From an uncultured bacterium (GTDB lineage: Bacteria; Actinomycetota; Coriobacteriia; Coriobacteriales; Eggerthellaceae), in the NCBI GenBank assembly GCA_905215035.1, contig CAJMOJ010000004.1, positions 1 through 63,096 of the forward strand: DNA of 63,096 nucleotides. The letters run 5' to 3'. The notes under the pieces are model-generated. The model saw only the letters and a program-made list of their open reading frames with translations. It was not told the DNA's origin and searched no databases. Positions within the stretch are counted from its first letter, which is position 1; every line of letters begins with the position of its first letter. Below, piece after piece: positions 9,601 through 18,661 of this stretch. The position numbers and the translations under genes are program-made.

Positions 9601-10346
9601 GGGATGTGTATTCGTATTCATCGCTCTCGCATGAAGGATATCAAACCGACTATACCCAGGACGTTAGCATCATTGCTGATGATGAAGTTGTTGATAGCCT
9701 GATCGCTGATGAAGATAAAGATTTTTGGGATACGCTTGGTGCGGGGGAAGATGAGAGCGCAACTAATTTAGGAACCGCATTTCATCATGTATGCGAAATA
9801 GCCATCAATACTACCGCTGCATCTAAGGGGGCAGCTAATAAGCTTATGCGCCCATCGCAAGGGGTGCAAGAGGCGCAAGCGAAACGTTTTAATCTTTCAC
9901 CTGAACAATGTATTCGTCTTGATCAGGCTCTAACGCGTTGGTTTGGGAGCAATCTTGCAAATACGTTTGCTTCGTTTGGAACTATGAGTGCTGAAGTACC
10001 TTTCATGGTGACACTCAATCAGCGAGAAACTGGTGAGAAAATCTATCTTGAAGGTGAAATTGACGGACTTGCTCTCAATGATGCTCATGAAGCCATGTTT
10101 GTCGACTATAAAACGGGAGGGTCTGTCGATGAGGGGGATGAGCAATGTTGGGCAAAGCACCTTCAGCAAGCGCAATGTTATGCTTATGCATTACTGAAAA
10201 CAGGATGCCCTGTTGTTGATGCTTATTTTGTACGCGTTGAGCAAGTTGATCCTAATGATGTTTCGCAACCACAAGTTGTGCCGTATCATTTTGATCAAAC
10301 AGATATTGCGACACTTGAACAAGCCATTCTTGATCATGCGCACTAG
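6648..10346 (+). CDS. addA: UvrD-type helicase-nuclease, AddA subunit
   Basis: ATP-dependent 3'-5' helicase with a C-terminal nuclease, the motor of the AddAB repair enzyme. Helicase motifs run in order: Walker A AGAGSGKT (residues 25-32), TFTKEAAKELRERI (motif Ia), DEFQDTD (motif II), GDAQQSIYRFRGAD (motif III), TVHASKGLEFPHVVV (motif V) and EARRLLYVALTRA (motif VI). The nuclease follows, with FHHVCE, EGEIDGLA and FVDYKTGG giving the PD-(D/E)XK core. At 1232 residues it has the expected size. ATG at 6648 has AAGGA 7 bases upstream. It follows addB with a gap of about 130 bases and no obvious terminator, so the two are probably one transcription unit. Confidence 0.94.
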   Translation: MDLSRCTPGQYSIVTTLDKPLMVSAGAGSGKTFTVTQRVVHALCDKQADNHIDSLDEALIITFTKEAAKELRERIKNLLLEEGRDDLALQTDNAWISTIHSMASQILKQNALIFGLDPAFDLITDDMVNIYTAQAYEIVVEAVKETGTPYQKAYLASKQLAGIGSYGSSVKRDVENVLNRIRSMPQGFETLVLPHATQSPVDLLRSIVVAAEDFLSAVLTWSKSGKNEAKIIDALQEGIAAAQEYLELASTNLQNKDAWFDEMFDAASYLSLLTLFPSTTLQYRDRQNEGRDQVLAWRTFFAHAYYEALMCCALPELQAIVDIAQAVDEVYHQLKGVDNLDNTDLLVLLLKSFREHPEIAQRYRDQFKLIMVDEFQDTDKLQVAVIDCLAQDQRTNITTVGDAQQSIYRFRGADVNVFFDYRDELANNPIAQFVELPDNFRSHADILAFVEAIFSQQEVFGEDFLALQAKGAVNQEKDDYFSDHSRIEVAFIKTSQTQETACLIADHCAQLVIAGERPSDIAILLGATQNAHIYAQALRDKGIDAIISGGSVYKNFDEVYLVSDLLAFAVNHHDEEALYRILRSDVFDLSDDILLCLSTRMTDNGVKRTSFSKSFLSLRALMSDTDDASDDFLQSIEMSFFGFELLSATDKKKLCRASQILHEFEQTVNQHEEMAIDAIRVLLYNSGYYARLAHQGAQGMSIAGNINKSLRLLTELQAAAPSLPALRETYVSHLTFAQEKPGILQSSEMQCVRIMTVHASKGLEFPHVVVADLSDGTKGNSGFVAENIGQCTYFTKFPPHQKKPHNYLHRYFDDYGLEQNLADKDPKTILNSCSAADMLSVIKTYNKNQVLSEARRLLYVALTRASKSLFLICPISSKKSSDASDGEHMATGIYGDVESALQIDPCGSVQMISYGGSAPARVRVILPEEKREEECTEDARDQELETLQESNKAQEFNNSFVVPRVMQHPLRDFHRTRSIAQGDRGDVYSYSSLSHEGYQTDYTQDVSIIADDEVVDSLIADEDKDFWDTLGAGEDESATNLGTAFHHVCEIAINTTAASKGAANKLMRPSQGVQEAQAKRFNLSPEQCIRLDQALTRWFGSNLANTFASFGTMSAEVPFMVTLNQRETGEKIYLEGEIDGLALNDAHEAMFVDYKTGGSVDEGDEQCWAKHLQQAQCYAYALLKTGCPVVDAYFVRVEQVDPNDVSQPQVVPYHFDQTDIATLEQAILDHAH

Positions 10347-10390
10347 ATGATTTGATACCCAACTACGATTGCAGCTTTTTTGAGGTGTAG

Positions 10391-11695
10391 ATGGATACCT
10401 TATTTACCGAGATAGAAAACGAAACACGCGGTTCTCATGCGCCGCTTGCGGTTCGTATGCGTCCACGTAATCTTAATGAGATTGTAGGGCAACAACAGGC
10501 TATAGGTGAGGGAACATGGTTGCGTAGTGCCATTGAAAATGACTCACTTTCTTCCATTATTCTTTTTGGACCAGCAGGAACCGGAAAAACATCGCTTGCT
10601 CAAGTGATTGCGCAAACTACTCATGCATACTTTGTTGAGGTTTCCGCTATTGGTGGTACCGTTTCCGATTTGCGTCGAGAGATTACTGAGGCAGATAAGC
10701 GTCTTATCAATCAAGGTATGCGTACTATTTTATTTGTCGATGAGATTCATCGTTTTAATCGCGCACAACAAGATGCACTGTTACATGCGGTAGAAGATGG
10801 CATTGTGGTTTTGATTGGTGCCACAACGGAGAATCCATTTTTTGAGGTTAACTCAGCCTTGATTTCTCGTTCTCGTGTTGTTGGATTGCAGGGTTTATCC
10901 GACGATGACATCGCAGTGCTTCTCAATCGGGCATTGACTGATGAACGTGGGTTGGCAGATGCTTTCGAGCTTGAAAATGATGCGCTTGCGGCAATTGAGT
11001 TATTGGCAGGGGGTGATGCGCGTAGTGCGCTTAATACGCTCTCGCTTGCTGCTGATTTGGCTCATGCTGATAACGAGCGTGTTATTACTCAAGAGATGGT
11101 GCATAAAGCAGTGCCTTATCGCATACTTCCTTATGACAAGAATAAAGATATGCATTATGACATCATTTCGGCCTTTATTAAGTCGATGCGTGGATCTGAT
11201 CCCGATGCTGCTTTGTACTGGCTTGCTCGTATGATCGACGGGGGAGAAGATCCTAAATTTATAGCGCGTCGTATCTTTATTTTTGCCGCAGAAGACATTG
11301 GCAATGCAGATCCACAGGCGGTTCTTGTTGCTGAAGCTGCTTTTAGGGCAGCAGAGGTTATTGGATATCCTGAATGTCAAATTAATCTCGCTCAAGCATG
11401 CGTTTATATGGCACTAGCACCTAAATCAAACGCATCGTATGAAGGTCTTGCTCGGGCTATGCGTGAGGTTAAAACGGGTCCAGCGCGCGCTGTTCCTAAT
11501 CATTTGCGTGATCGTCATCGTCCTGGTTCAGATGAATATGGTGCCTATTTATACCCGCATTCATATCCGGCTGGCACGGTAGAACAACAATATTTGCCTG
11601 ATGGGCTTGAGCGTGGTTGTTTCTTTGAACCAGGAGAAAGGGGATGGGAGCGTTACCGTATTGATACGACTTTGCGAGATCATGCAAAGCAATAA
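10391..11695 (+). CDS. rarA: Replication-associated recombination ATPase RarA (MgsA)
   Basis: AAA+ clamp-loader-like ATPase that acts at stalled replication forks. Walker A GPAGTGKT is at residues 60-67 and Walker B DEIHRFN near 117, the latter typical of RarA/WHIP/Mgs1 proteins. The sensor segment GATTENPFFEVNSALISRSR follows, and the C-terminal oligomerisation region contains FIARRIFIFAAEDIGNADP and HLRDRHRPG. Length of 434 residues matches the family. It lies 44 bases after addA, so repair functions are grouped. Confidence 0.95.
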   Translation: MDTLFTEIENETRGSHAPLAVRMRPRNLNEIVGQQQAIGEGTWLRSAIENDSLSSIILFGPAGTGKTSLAQVIAQTTHAYFVEVSAIGGTVSDLRREITEADKRLINQGMRTILFVDEIHRFNRAQQDALLHAVEDGIVVLIGATTENPFFEVNSALISRSRVVGLQGLSDDDIAVLLNRALTDERGLADAFELENDALAAIELLAGGDARSALNTLSLAADLAHADNERVITQEMVHKAVPYRILPYDKNKDMHYDIISAFIKSMRGSDPDAALYWLARMIDGGEDPKFIARRIFIFAAEDIGNADPQAVLVAEAAFRAAEVIGYPECQINLAQACVYMALAPKSNASYEGLARAMREVKTGPARAVPNHLRDRHRPGSDEYGAYLYPHSYPAGTVEQQYLPDGLERGCFFEPGERGWERYRIDTTLRDHAKQ

Positions 11696-11733
11696 CGTGG
11701 TACCCTAGGTTCTTAGAGAGAAAGGAGAAGAGC

Positions 11734-12366
11734 ATGGAGTTTTTTGAGGCATTAATTCCCGTTGGGATTGTGTTGGTTTGTCTTGCTGGCGTAGCGGCAC
11801 TTATTGCGCTTGCCTATCTTTTTGTAGTTCTATCTAAAACTATTAAAGAAGCTATGTTCAAGGTTAACCCACTTCTTGATAATGCGCAGGATCTCATTAC
11901 TGACGCTAAACCTTTGGTCAAAAAAGTAGATCCTATGATGGATCGCATTACCTTGACCATTGATGCGGCAAATCTTGAAATTATGCGTGTTGATCAGATC
12001 TTAGAAGACGTCAATACGGTAACGGGAAATGTAGCAAAAGCATCTAATTCAGTTGACTCTATAACATCAGCGCCCCTGGATGCCCTTTCATCGCTTACCA
12101 AAAAGATCCGTGAACACTTAAGTCCTGTAGCAAATGAACAGGATGGATCTGTGGTAAGTAATGTTGCTCAGGCGGTTGACAATGGTCTTTCTAGTATGAA
12201 TGAAAAGATCGAAACCATTCAGACCGAAAATGCTGAAAAGAAGGCAGAAGCTCATGAAGCAGCAGTAAAGCGTGATGATGTTCAAGCAAAAACAGATTCG
12301 ACTGCTGCTCAATTAAAACGTGGTGTATTTAGTCACATTGACTCAGATACCCAATTTGCTGAGTAA
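11734..12366 (+). CDS. DUF948-like single-pass membrane protein
   Basis: Protein of 210 residues with one N-terminal membrane helix (about residues 8-34, VGIVLVCLAGVAALIALAYLFVV) followed by a long helical region that looks amphipathic or coiled-coil. This is the layout of the DUF948 family. The C-terminal 50 residues are charged and rich in Glu, Lys and Ala. AAAGGAG precedes the ATG. Function is unknown; the family is often called general stress related. It precedes the AI-2E permease by 27 bases and is probably cotranscribed with it. Confidence 0.7.
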   Translation: MEFFEALIPVGIVLVCLAGVAALIALAYLFVVLSKTIKEAMFKVNPLLDNAQDLITDAKPLVKKVDPMMDRITLTIDAANLEIMRVDQILEDVNTVTGNVAKASNSVDSITSAPLDALSSLTKKIREHLSPVANEQDGSVVSNVAQAVDNGLSSMNEKIETIQTENAEKKAEAHEAAVKRDDVQAKTDSTAAQLKRGVFSHIDSDTQFAE

Positions 12367-12393
12367 TATAAACATAAAAAGGTCGTCTTTTAC

Positions 12394-13668
12394 ATGAATG
12401 ATGATGCCAACATTTCAACGGAATTAAAAGAAACTGATTTGAAAATGCAGCGTATGCGTTATCGCGTGTACGCTGTTGTTTTACTTCTTTTAACTGGTGC
12501 CGTTATCTATTTTTTAGGAATTGTTTTAAACATTTTAGCGGTACCGGTGGGTATCATTGTATGGACTACCATTATTGTTTTTTGTCTTAAGGGCCCCGTA
12601 AATTGGATGGAACGAAAAGGTATTAAACGTGGTGTTGGTACCTTTATCACGTTTGTTTTATTTTTAGCAGCTTTTATATTTTTGATCTTTTTAGCAGCAT
12701 CTCCTGTTTTTGGCATGAATGATCAGTTCCGTGACTTGATCAATAACACATCAAGCTATATTGCGACCTTGCGGGATTGGTTTAATGATTTTTATGCTCA
12801 GTTCTCTTATCTTTTGCAAGACCAAAATATCAACAAATGGGTAAACGATGCGCTCTCGTCAGTTGGATCGTGGTTCTCGTCGTTTGCTTCTACGAGTGCA
12901 CAGGGTGTCGTAGCATTTGGTTCTGGCGTTGGGTCAGCATTAATGGTAATAGGTTTTTCTCTCGTTCTTGCCTACTGGTTTCTTCTTGAACTTCCTCAAA
13001 TGGGTGCTGAGATCAAGCGTATTTTTGGTCCAAAATATGCAAACGATTTAAATGTAATTTATCTTGTCTGCACTGATGTTATGGGGGGATATATTAAGGG
13101 AACCCTTATTCAGTGTTTTTTAATTGGCACTATTTGTGGCATCGGCTTTGCTATTTTAGGTTTACCGTCGCCAGCGGCATTAGGTGTTATTACTGGTTTG
13201 CTCAATATTATTCCTGTCATTGGTCCGTGGTTTGGTGGTGCGCTAGCGGCCATTGTTGGCGTTTTTGTTAATCCTTGGATCGGTATTATCGCTCTTGTCT
13301 ACACTATTGTTGTTCAACAAGTGATTTATACCTTTGTTTCACCAAAGGTGTTAGGGGATTCGGTCAATATTCATCCTGCCTTGATTATCTTGGCTTTGAT
13401 GATTGGTTCGGCTGTTGGCTTTGCTATGAGCGGTGTTGTTGGATCATTTGTGGGAGCACTTCTTTCTATTCCGGCTGTTGCGGTAATTAAATCGCTTTTT
13501 GTGTACTATTTCGAGAAGAAAACCGGCCGTACTATTGTTTCTAAAGATGGTGTCATTTTTAAAGGTGATCCAGTTAATACCGAAGTTGCTCATCCTGCTG
13601 CTGATGCCACGGGCGAAATACATATACCCAAAAAGCGCTTCAAGGATGCTCCGTCTCATAAATCCTGA
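12394..13668 (+). CDS. AI-2E family transporter (PerM/YdiK type)
   Basis: Polytopic membrane protein of 424 residues with the typical family architecture: two N-terminal helices, a soluble loop (DQFRDLINNTSSYIATLRDW), then a cluster of helices with conserved GLLNIIPVIGPWFGG and QQVIYTFVSPKVLGDSVNIHP segments. The family was named after a proposed autoinducer-2 exporter, but most members have unproved or ion-transport roles, so no substrate is assigned. A terminator-like hairpin follows before alaS. Confidence 0.88.
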   Translation: MNDDANISTELKETDLKMQRMRYRVYAVVLLLLTGAVIYFLGIVLNILAVPVGIIVWTTIIVFCLKGPVNWMERKGIKRGVGTFITFVLFLAAFIFLIFLAASPVFGMNDQFRDLINNTSSYIATLRDWFNDFYAQFSYLLQDQNINKWVNDALSSVGSWFSSFASTSAQGVVAFGSGVGSALMVIGFSLVLAYWFLLELPQMGAEIKRIFGPKYANDLNVIYLVCTDVMGGYIKGTLIQCFLIGTICGIGFAILGLPSPAALGVITGLLNIIPVIGPWFGGALAAIVGVFVNPWIGIIALVYTIVVQQVIYTFVSPKVLGDSVNIHPALIILALMIGSAVGFAMSGVVGSFVGALLSIPAVAVIKSLFVYYFEKKTGRTIVSKDGVIFKGDPVNTEVAHPAADATGEIHIPKKRFKDAPSHKS

Positions 13669-13707
13669 TAGTATTTACACGACACGTATACGATGTAATA
13701 CGTTTTT

Positions 13708-13738
13708 AATACACCCATCTTGATGGGTGTATTTGTTG
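13708..13738 (+). terminator. Intrinsic terminator between the AI-2E permease gene and alaS
   Basis: Inverted repeat AATACACCCATC (13708-13719) and GATGGGTGTATT (13722-13733) with a very short loop, followed by TTGTTG. The stem is strong but the T-run is weak, so termination may be partial. Confidence 0.6.
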
Positions 13739-13772
13739 CGATAAAACCATACGTTATAAGAAAGAGTTCTCA

Positions 13773-16412
13773 ATGGAGTATATGACTACAGCTGAGATAC
13801 GCGAAAAATATCTTGCATTCTTTGAATCTAAAGGCTGCAAACGCATGCCATCATCTTCACTTATTCCCGATGATCCTTCTTTGCTCTTAACTAGTGCAGG
13901 AATGGTTCAATTTAAACCCTATTTCTTACAGCAAAAAAAACTTGAAGCACCCTATATTGGAACAACTACAGTTCAAAAGTGTGTGCGCACTAATGACATT
14001 GACATTATTGGTACGACAGGACGTCACTTATCCTTTTTTGAGATGCTGGGTAATTTTTCCTTTGGTGAATACTTTAAAGAGGAGATGTGTAAATGGGCTC
14101 TCGAGTTTTCTCTTGATGTATTGAAGCTTCCTTTCGAGAAGCTGTATTTTACGGTATTCGAAGATGATGATGAGACCATTGAAATCTGGAAAAACCTTGG
14201 TGTGGCGGATGATCATATTTCTCGTTTAGGCGAAGATGATAATTTTTGGCGTGCAGGACCAACTGGCCCATGTGGCCCGTGTTCAGAACTTTATTATGAT
14301 CAAGGTCCTGAAGTCGGATGCGGCAGTCCTGATTGTAAACCTGGCTGTGATTGCGATCGCTTCTTAGAGTATTGGAATTGTGTTTTTACTCAATATGACG
14401 CTCAGGAAGACGGTACGTTATTGCCTCTTCCAAAAAAGAATATTGATACTGGTATGGGCCTTGAACGTATAGCAGCCATTATGCAGGGTGTGACCAATAA
14501 TTATGATACTGATATCCTGCGTGATTTAATTACGGTGGGAGAAGATCTTTCTCATAAAACTTATAAGGTGGATGAGAAAGCTGATCTGGCATTACGTATT
14601 ATTGCGGACCATTCTCGTGCAATTACTTTTATGATTGCAGATGGTATTTTGCCATCTAACGAAGGTCGTGGATATGTCTTGCGTCGACTCTTAAGACGTG
14701 CAGTTATGAAGGGTCACTCTATTGGAATCGAAGGCGCTTTCCTTAAGCATTACGTTGAGAAAATTATTGAACTTATGGGTCATGTCTACCCTGAAATCGT
14801 TGAGAATAAAGAGCTCATTTTGCGCGTTATTCTCTCTGAAGAAGAGCGATTTGGAGCCACATTAAATCATGGCAATGCCTATCTTGATGAGGCGCTTGAC
14901 AGCCTTGAAGGTACAACTCTTTCAGGTGAGGTCGCTTTTGTTTTGCATGATACCTATGGTTTTCCAGTTGAAGTCACCAAAGAAATTTGCGAAGAGCGTG
15001 GCGTTAGCGTTGATGAAGAAGAGTTTAATGTCTGCATGGAAGAGCAACGCAATCGTGCCCGTGCAGCTAATGCGAAAGATACACAGGCCGCCTGGTCTAC
15101 CTATGGTGGCATCTATTCTGAGCTCTTAAACGAGGTGGGTGTAACTACTTTTGTTGGTTACGATCAGACAGAAACCCAGTCACATATTAAAGCGCTTGTC
15201 TATGAAGGTAAACGTGTTGCAGAGCTTACTGAAGGACAAACGGGTGAAGTAGTTTTAGATATCACGCCCTTTTATGCAAATATGGGCGGAGAAATTGGCG
15301 ATACAGGCATGCTTTTCAATGAGAAGGCTCAAGCGCGTGTTACTGATACACAGGCACCCGAAAAAGGACTTTATGTTCATAGCGTTGAGGTTACTTCTGG
15401 AGTTCTGAAGCAGGACGATGAGGTGAGTGCGGCTATTGAAACTAAGCGTCGTGCTGCTATTACACGTAACCATACCGCGACTCATCTTTTGCATGCAGCT
15501 TTGCGTGAGGTATTGGGTCCACATGTCAAACAAGCCGGTTCTTATGTAGGACCCGATCGCTTGCGCTTTGATTTTACCCACTTTGAAGCAATGACTCCTG
15601 AGCAGATTGAGCGTGTTGAGCAAATTGCAAATGATCAAATTATGGAAGCCCGCTCAACAACAATTTATGAAACGTCACTTAAAGAAGCACGTGACGCGGG
15701 TGTTACAGCGCTTTTTGGAGAAAAATATGGTGATGTGGTTCGCGTTGTTGAGGTGGGAGACTTTTCACGCGAGCTTTGTGGTGGATGTCACGTGCAAAAC
15801 ACTGCCGAGATTGGCTTGGTAAAAATCACCTCTGAGTCAAGTGTTGGCGCTAACTTACGTCGTATTGAGGCGGTTACCTCCTATGGTGCTCTTGAATACG
15901 TAAACCATATGGAAGAAGAGCTCAAAACCGCTGCTGCTACTATGAAGACAAAAATGTTTGAAGTTGCCACGCGATCAAAACAACTTACTGAACAAATTAA
16001 GGACTTTAACCAAAAACGTAAGGCCAATAAAGCAGCTGCAGCTTCAGGTGAACTTCCTGAGGCTTTGGATACCTTTATTATTGATGCGGGTTATCCTGTT
16101 TTTATTTATCGCTATGATGGCGTCGATGCTTCTGGCATGCGTAATTTCTGGGATATTGTGCGTAGTCGACTTGATGCACCCGGTGCAGCCGTTTTGGCTT
16201 CAAATAATAATGGGGTACCTATTTTGCTTGCAGCTGGCACTGATGAAGCGGTTGCAGCTGGATTTAATGCGGGTGCGGTGATCAAGGCAATTGCTCCAGC
16301 CATTAAAGGTGGCGGTGGCGGTAAACCCACTATGGCTCAAGCAGGCGGAAAAGATGTTGAGGGTATTGATACTGCTCTGGAGCAGGCCCGTGCACTTTTT
16401 CAAAATGCATAA
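13773..16412 (+). CDS. alaS: Alanyl-tRNA synthetase
   Basis: Class II synthetase that charges tRNA-Ala. The N-terminal catalytic domain has LTSAGMVQFKPYF and RHLSFFEMLGNFSFGEYFK. The editing domain shows the zinc-binding HTATHLLH and the CGGCHV pair, and the C-terminal DHHA1 domain contains GGGGGKPTMAQAGG. Length of 879 residues is standard. An in-frame ATG at 13782 is an alternative start; 13773 has AAAGAG about 6 bases upstream. It heads a run continuing through ruvX and mltG, an order common in Gram-positive genomes. Confidence 0.97.
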   Translation: MEYMTTAEIREKYLAFFESKGCKRMPSSSLIPDDPSLLLTSAGMVQFKPYFLQQKKLEAPYIGTTTVQKCVRTNDIDIIGTTGRHLSFFEMLGNFSFGEYFKEEMCKWALEFSLDVLKLPFEKLYFTVFEDDDETIEIWKNLGVADDHISRLGEDDNFWRAGPTGPCGPCSELYYDQGPEVGCGSPDCKPGCDCDRFLEYWNCVFTQYDAQEDGTLLPLPKKNIDTGMGLERIAAIMQGVTNNYDTDILRDLITVGEDLSHKTYKVDEKADLALRIIADHSRAITFMIADGILPSNEGRGYVLRRLLRRAVMKGHSIGIEGAFLKHYVEKIIELMGHVYPEIVENKELILRVILSEEERFGATLNHGNAYLDEALDSLEGTTLSGEVAFVLHDTYGFPVEVTKEICEERGVSVDEEEFNVCMEEQRNRARAANAKDTQAAWSTYGGIYSELLNEVGVTTFVGYDQTETQSHIKALVYEGKRVAELTEGQTGEVVLDITPFYANMGGEIGDTGMLFNEKAQARVTDTQAPEKGLYVHSVEVTSGVLKQDDEVSAAIETKRRAAITRNHTATHLLHAALREVLGPHVKQAGSYVGPDRLRFDFTHFEAMTPEQIERVEQIANDQIMEARSTTIYETSLKEARDAGVTALFGEKYGDVVRVVEVGDFSRELCGGCHVQNTAEIGLVKITSESSVGANLRRIEAVTSYGALEYVNHMEEELKTAAATMKTKMFEVATRSKQLTEQIKDFNQKRKANKAAAASGELPEALDTFIIDAGYPVFIYRYDGVDASGMRNFWDIVRSRLDAPGAAVLASNNNGVPILLAAGTDEAVAAGFNAGAVIKAIAPAIKGGGGGKPTMAQAGGKDVEGIDTALEQARALFQNA

Positions 16413-16466
16413 TTACGTATAACGTACACTTTGAGTATCGTATCGAATAAGGTAGCGTAGGGTTCT

Positions 16467-16895
16467 ATGCGAATTATGGCACTTGATATAGGGGAAGTTC
16501 GAACTGGAATTGCTATTTCTGATCCCGATGAACGTGTCGCATCTCCGCTCTGTGTACTTCCAACACAAGAGGTAGTGACTAACGCAAAACCTTTTAGGCA
16601 GATTGTTGAAGATTGGGAGCCAGAAGCACTTCTTGCTGGACTTCCTCTTACCTTATCAGGCGAACATGGTCCTCAGGCAGCACATATTAAAGAGCTTGCG
16701 AGCACTATTGCACAAAACCTACAACTACCACTTGAATTTGAGGATGAACGCCTTTCTTCGCAAGAGGCAAAACGCTCATTGCGTGAAGAAGGCTTATCGG
16801 AAAAGCAGATGCGCGGAAGAATCGATATGATTGCTGCAAGTATTTTTTTGCAGGCATGGCTTGATGGTCGTACAGCTAATCATCAAAACCACTAG
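16467..16895 (+). CDS. ruvX: Putative pre-16S rRNA nuclease YqgF/RuvX
   Basis: RNase H-fold protein implicated in the final processing of the 16S rRNA 5' end. The sequence opens MALDIGEVRTGIAISDP, the family signature with the first catalytic Asp, and has GLPLTLSGEHGPQA and the late EDERLSSQEA segment with catalytic acids. 142 residues is normal. It sits between alaS and mltG, a widespread arrangement. Confidence 0.93.
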   Translation: MRIMALDIGEVRTGIAISDPDERVASPLCVLPTQEVVTNAKPFRQIVEDWEPEALLAGLPLTLSGEHGPQAAHIKELASTIAQNLQLPLEFEDERLSSQEAKRSLREEGLSEKQMRGRIDMIAASIFLQAWLDGRTANHQNH

Positions 16896-16939
16896 GCGCT
16901 CATAGATAATCTTAGTGACTATATTGAGACGGAGTATAT

Positions 16940-18079
16940 ATGGCACCAAAGAACACAACTTACTCAGATCGCGGCGGCTATATGGCTCGCGCTGTTCATG
17001 CAAAAGGCAAAAAACAATTTTCTCGTTACGATACGAGTGCTATCGATCCTAAACATGGCAAATCTAAGGGTCCGATCATCGCAATAATTGTAGCTATTGT
17101 TGCACTGATACTTATTATCGGCCTTGCAGTGACCTTTTGCTCGAGCAATCCTAATCGTGTTGCTGATGGGCAAGAAGTGGAAATCACCTTTTCTAACGGA
17201 AGTACTGCAGCAGATTTTGGTAACAAGTTGGCTGACGCAGGCTTACTTGATAACGTGCAAGAATTTATGGGTGTAGTGCAGCGACGTGATGTGGGAACGC
17301 AGCTTAAGCCTGGTACCTATGTTTTTGTAGGCGGTATGGGTGTCGATGCAATTGTTGATGAGTTAATTGCAGGACCAGGTATCTCTAATCATGCATTAGT
17401 CGTGCCAGAGGGAAACACGATTGATAAAACTGCCGATGCTGTTGCGGCAGCATACAACGGTGCAATAACGGCCGATGAATTTAAAGAACAAGCACATAAT
17501 GCTGCTCAGTTTGAGGAAGAGTTCCCTTTTGTGAAGGGTGCTTATAATAATTCTTTGGAAGGATTTTTATTTCCTAAAACCTATGAAGTAGTTGATGGAT
17601 ATAATGCCCAAGATGTAATCAAACAGATGCTTAATCAGTTTAAAACTGAAGCGGAAAACCTTAATTATTCCTATGCGCAAGAGCACGGTCTTAATCAGTA
17701 TCAAGCATTAATTCTTGCCTCTGTTGTTGAACGTGAGGCAGCCGCTGACAACCAAAAAGAAGTAGCAAGTGTATTCTATAATCGTCTTGCAATTGATATG
17801 CCGCTTCAGTCTGATGCTACAACGGCATATGTTGTGGGTGGGGATCCAACTCCTGATGATTTGAAGGTTGATGGACCGTTTAATACGTACCTAAACAAAG
17901 GTTTGCCGGCAGGTCCTATTTGTTCACCTGGCCTTTCATGTATTGAAGCAGTTCTTGATCCTGCAGAGACAAACTATTATTACTTTGTGTTCTATCCTAA
18001 TGATCAGGGTGGTATGGATTACTTCTTCAATGAGACATATGAAGGACACCAGCAGGCAATTGCAGATCATGCAAACTAA
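16940..18079 (+). CDS. mltG: Endolytic murein transglycosylase MltG (YceG family)
   Basis: Membrane-anchored lytic transglycosylase thought to cut nascent peptidoglycan and end glycan strand growth. About 44 basic, polar cytoplasmic residues precede one membrane helix (residues 45-66), and the rest is extracytoplasmic. The YceG domain carries LEGFLFPKTYEV and LASVVEREA, whose Glu near residue 264 corresponds to the catalytic acid, then VFYNRL and LQSDATTAYV. Length of 379 residues fits. It starts 44 bases after ruvX. Confidence 0.94.
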   Translation: MAPKNTTYSDRGGYMARAVHAKGKKQFSRYDTSAIDPKHGKSKGPIIAIIVAIVALILIIGLAVTFCSSNPNRVADGQEVEITFSNGSTAADFGNKLADAGLLDNVQEFMGVVQRRDVGTQLKPGTYVFVGGMGVDAIVDELIAGPGISNHALVVPEGNTIDKTADAVAAAYNGAITADEFKEQAHNAAQFEEEFPFVKGAYNNSLEGFLFPKTYEVVDGYNAQDVIKQMLNQFKTEAENLNYSYAQEHGLNQYQALILASVVEREAAADNQKEVASVFYNRLAIDMPLQSDATTAYVVGGDPTPDDLKVDGPFNTYLNKGLPAGPICSPGLSCIEAVLDPAETNYYYFVFYPNDQGGMDYFFNETYEGHQQAIADHAN

Positions 18080-18118
18080 CTTTTGCAGAGTGGCAGTGTA
18101 AGGTAAAAGGCATCAACG

Positions 18119-18661
18119 ATGGCATTTCTGCAACCTGATCGATATTTTTCACGCGTAACGTCTATAAGCGTGCAATATGATTTGCTTAATCGGGGGTTTA
18201 CTTCGATCATTATGGACGTTGATAATACGCTTTTAACTCGTGATGATCATCACGTTCCTTCTGATGTTTTGACGTGGCTTGCCACAGTGCGTGCTGCTGG
18301 TATACAGGTATGTCTTCTTTCTAATAATTTTCATGAAGGAGTTATTCATCTAGCTCAGCGTCTTGAGTTACCTATTGTGGCAAAAGCAGTTAAGCCACTT
18401 CCTCATGGATTTTTGATGGCACTTAACAAGCTTCATGCACAGCGGGCGCATACCGTTGTAATTGGAGATCAATTGATTACTGATGTGTTAGGTGCTCATT
18501 TTTTAGGAATGACTGCTTATATGGTGTGCCCTCTGGTAGAAACTGATTTATGGCATACTCTTTTACTTCGTAAAGTTGAACGGGTAATTCTTGGTGACAA
18601 AAAGCCCTCAGGTACGCAAAGTGAACCTGAAGGAGTGACATGCGAAACCTCGAACTCATAA
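18119..18661 (+). CDS. YqeG-family HAD phosphatase
   Basis: HAD superfamily IIIA phosphatase of the YqeG type. The nucleophile motif IMDVDNTLL gives D33-x-D35-x-T37, motif II is VCLLSNN, and the C-terminal metal motif is VVIGDQLITDVLGAHFLGM. At 180 residues it is a little longer than most relatives because of a polar C-terminal tail. The last 22 bases overlap the next gene. YqeG proteins commonly lie beside shikimate-pathway genes in Gram-positive bacteria, as here; the physiological substrate is not established. Confidence 0.85.
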   Translation: MAFLQPDRYFSRVTSISVQYDLLNRGFTSIIMDVDNTLLTRDDHHVPSDVLTWLATVRAAGIQVCLLSNNFHEGVIHLAQRLELPIVAKAVKPLPHGFLMALNKLHAQRAHTVVIGDQLITDVLGAHFLGMTAYMVCPLVETDLWHTLLLRKVERVILGDKKPSGTQSEPEGVTCETSNS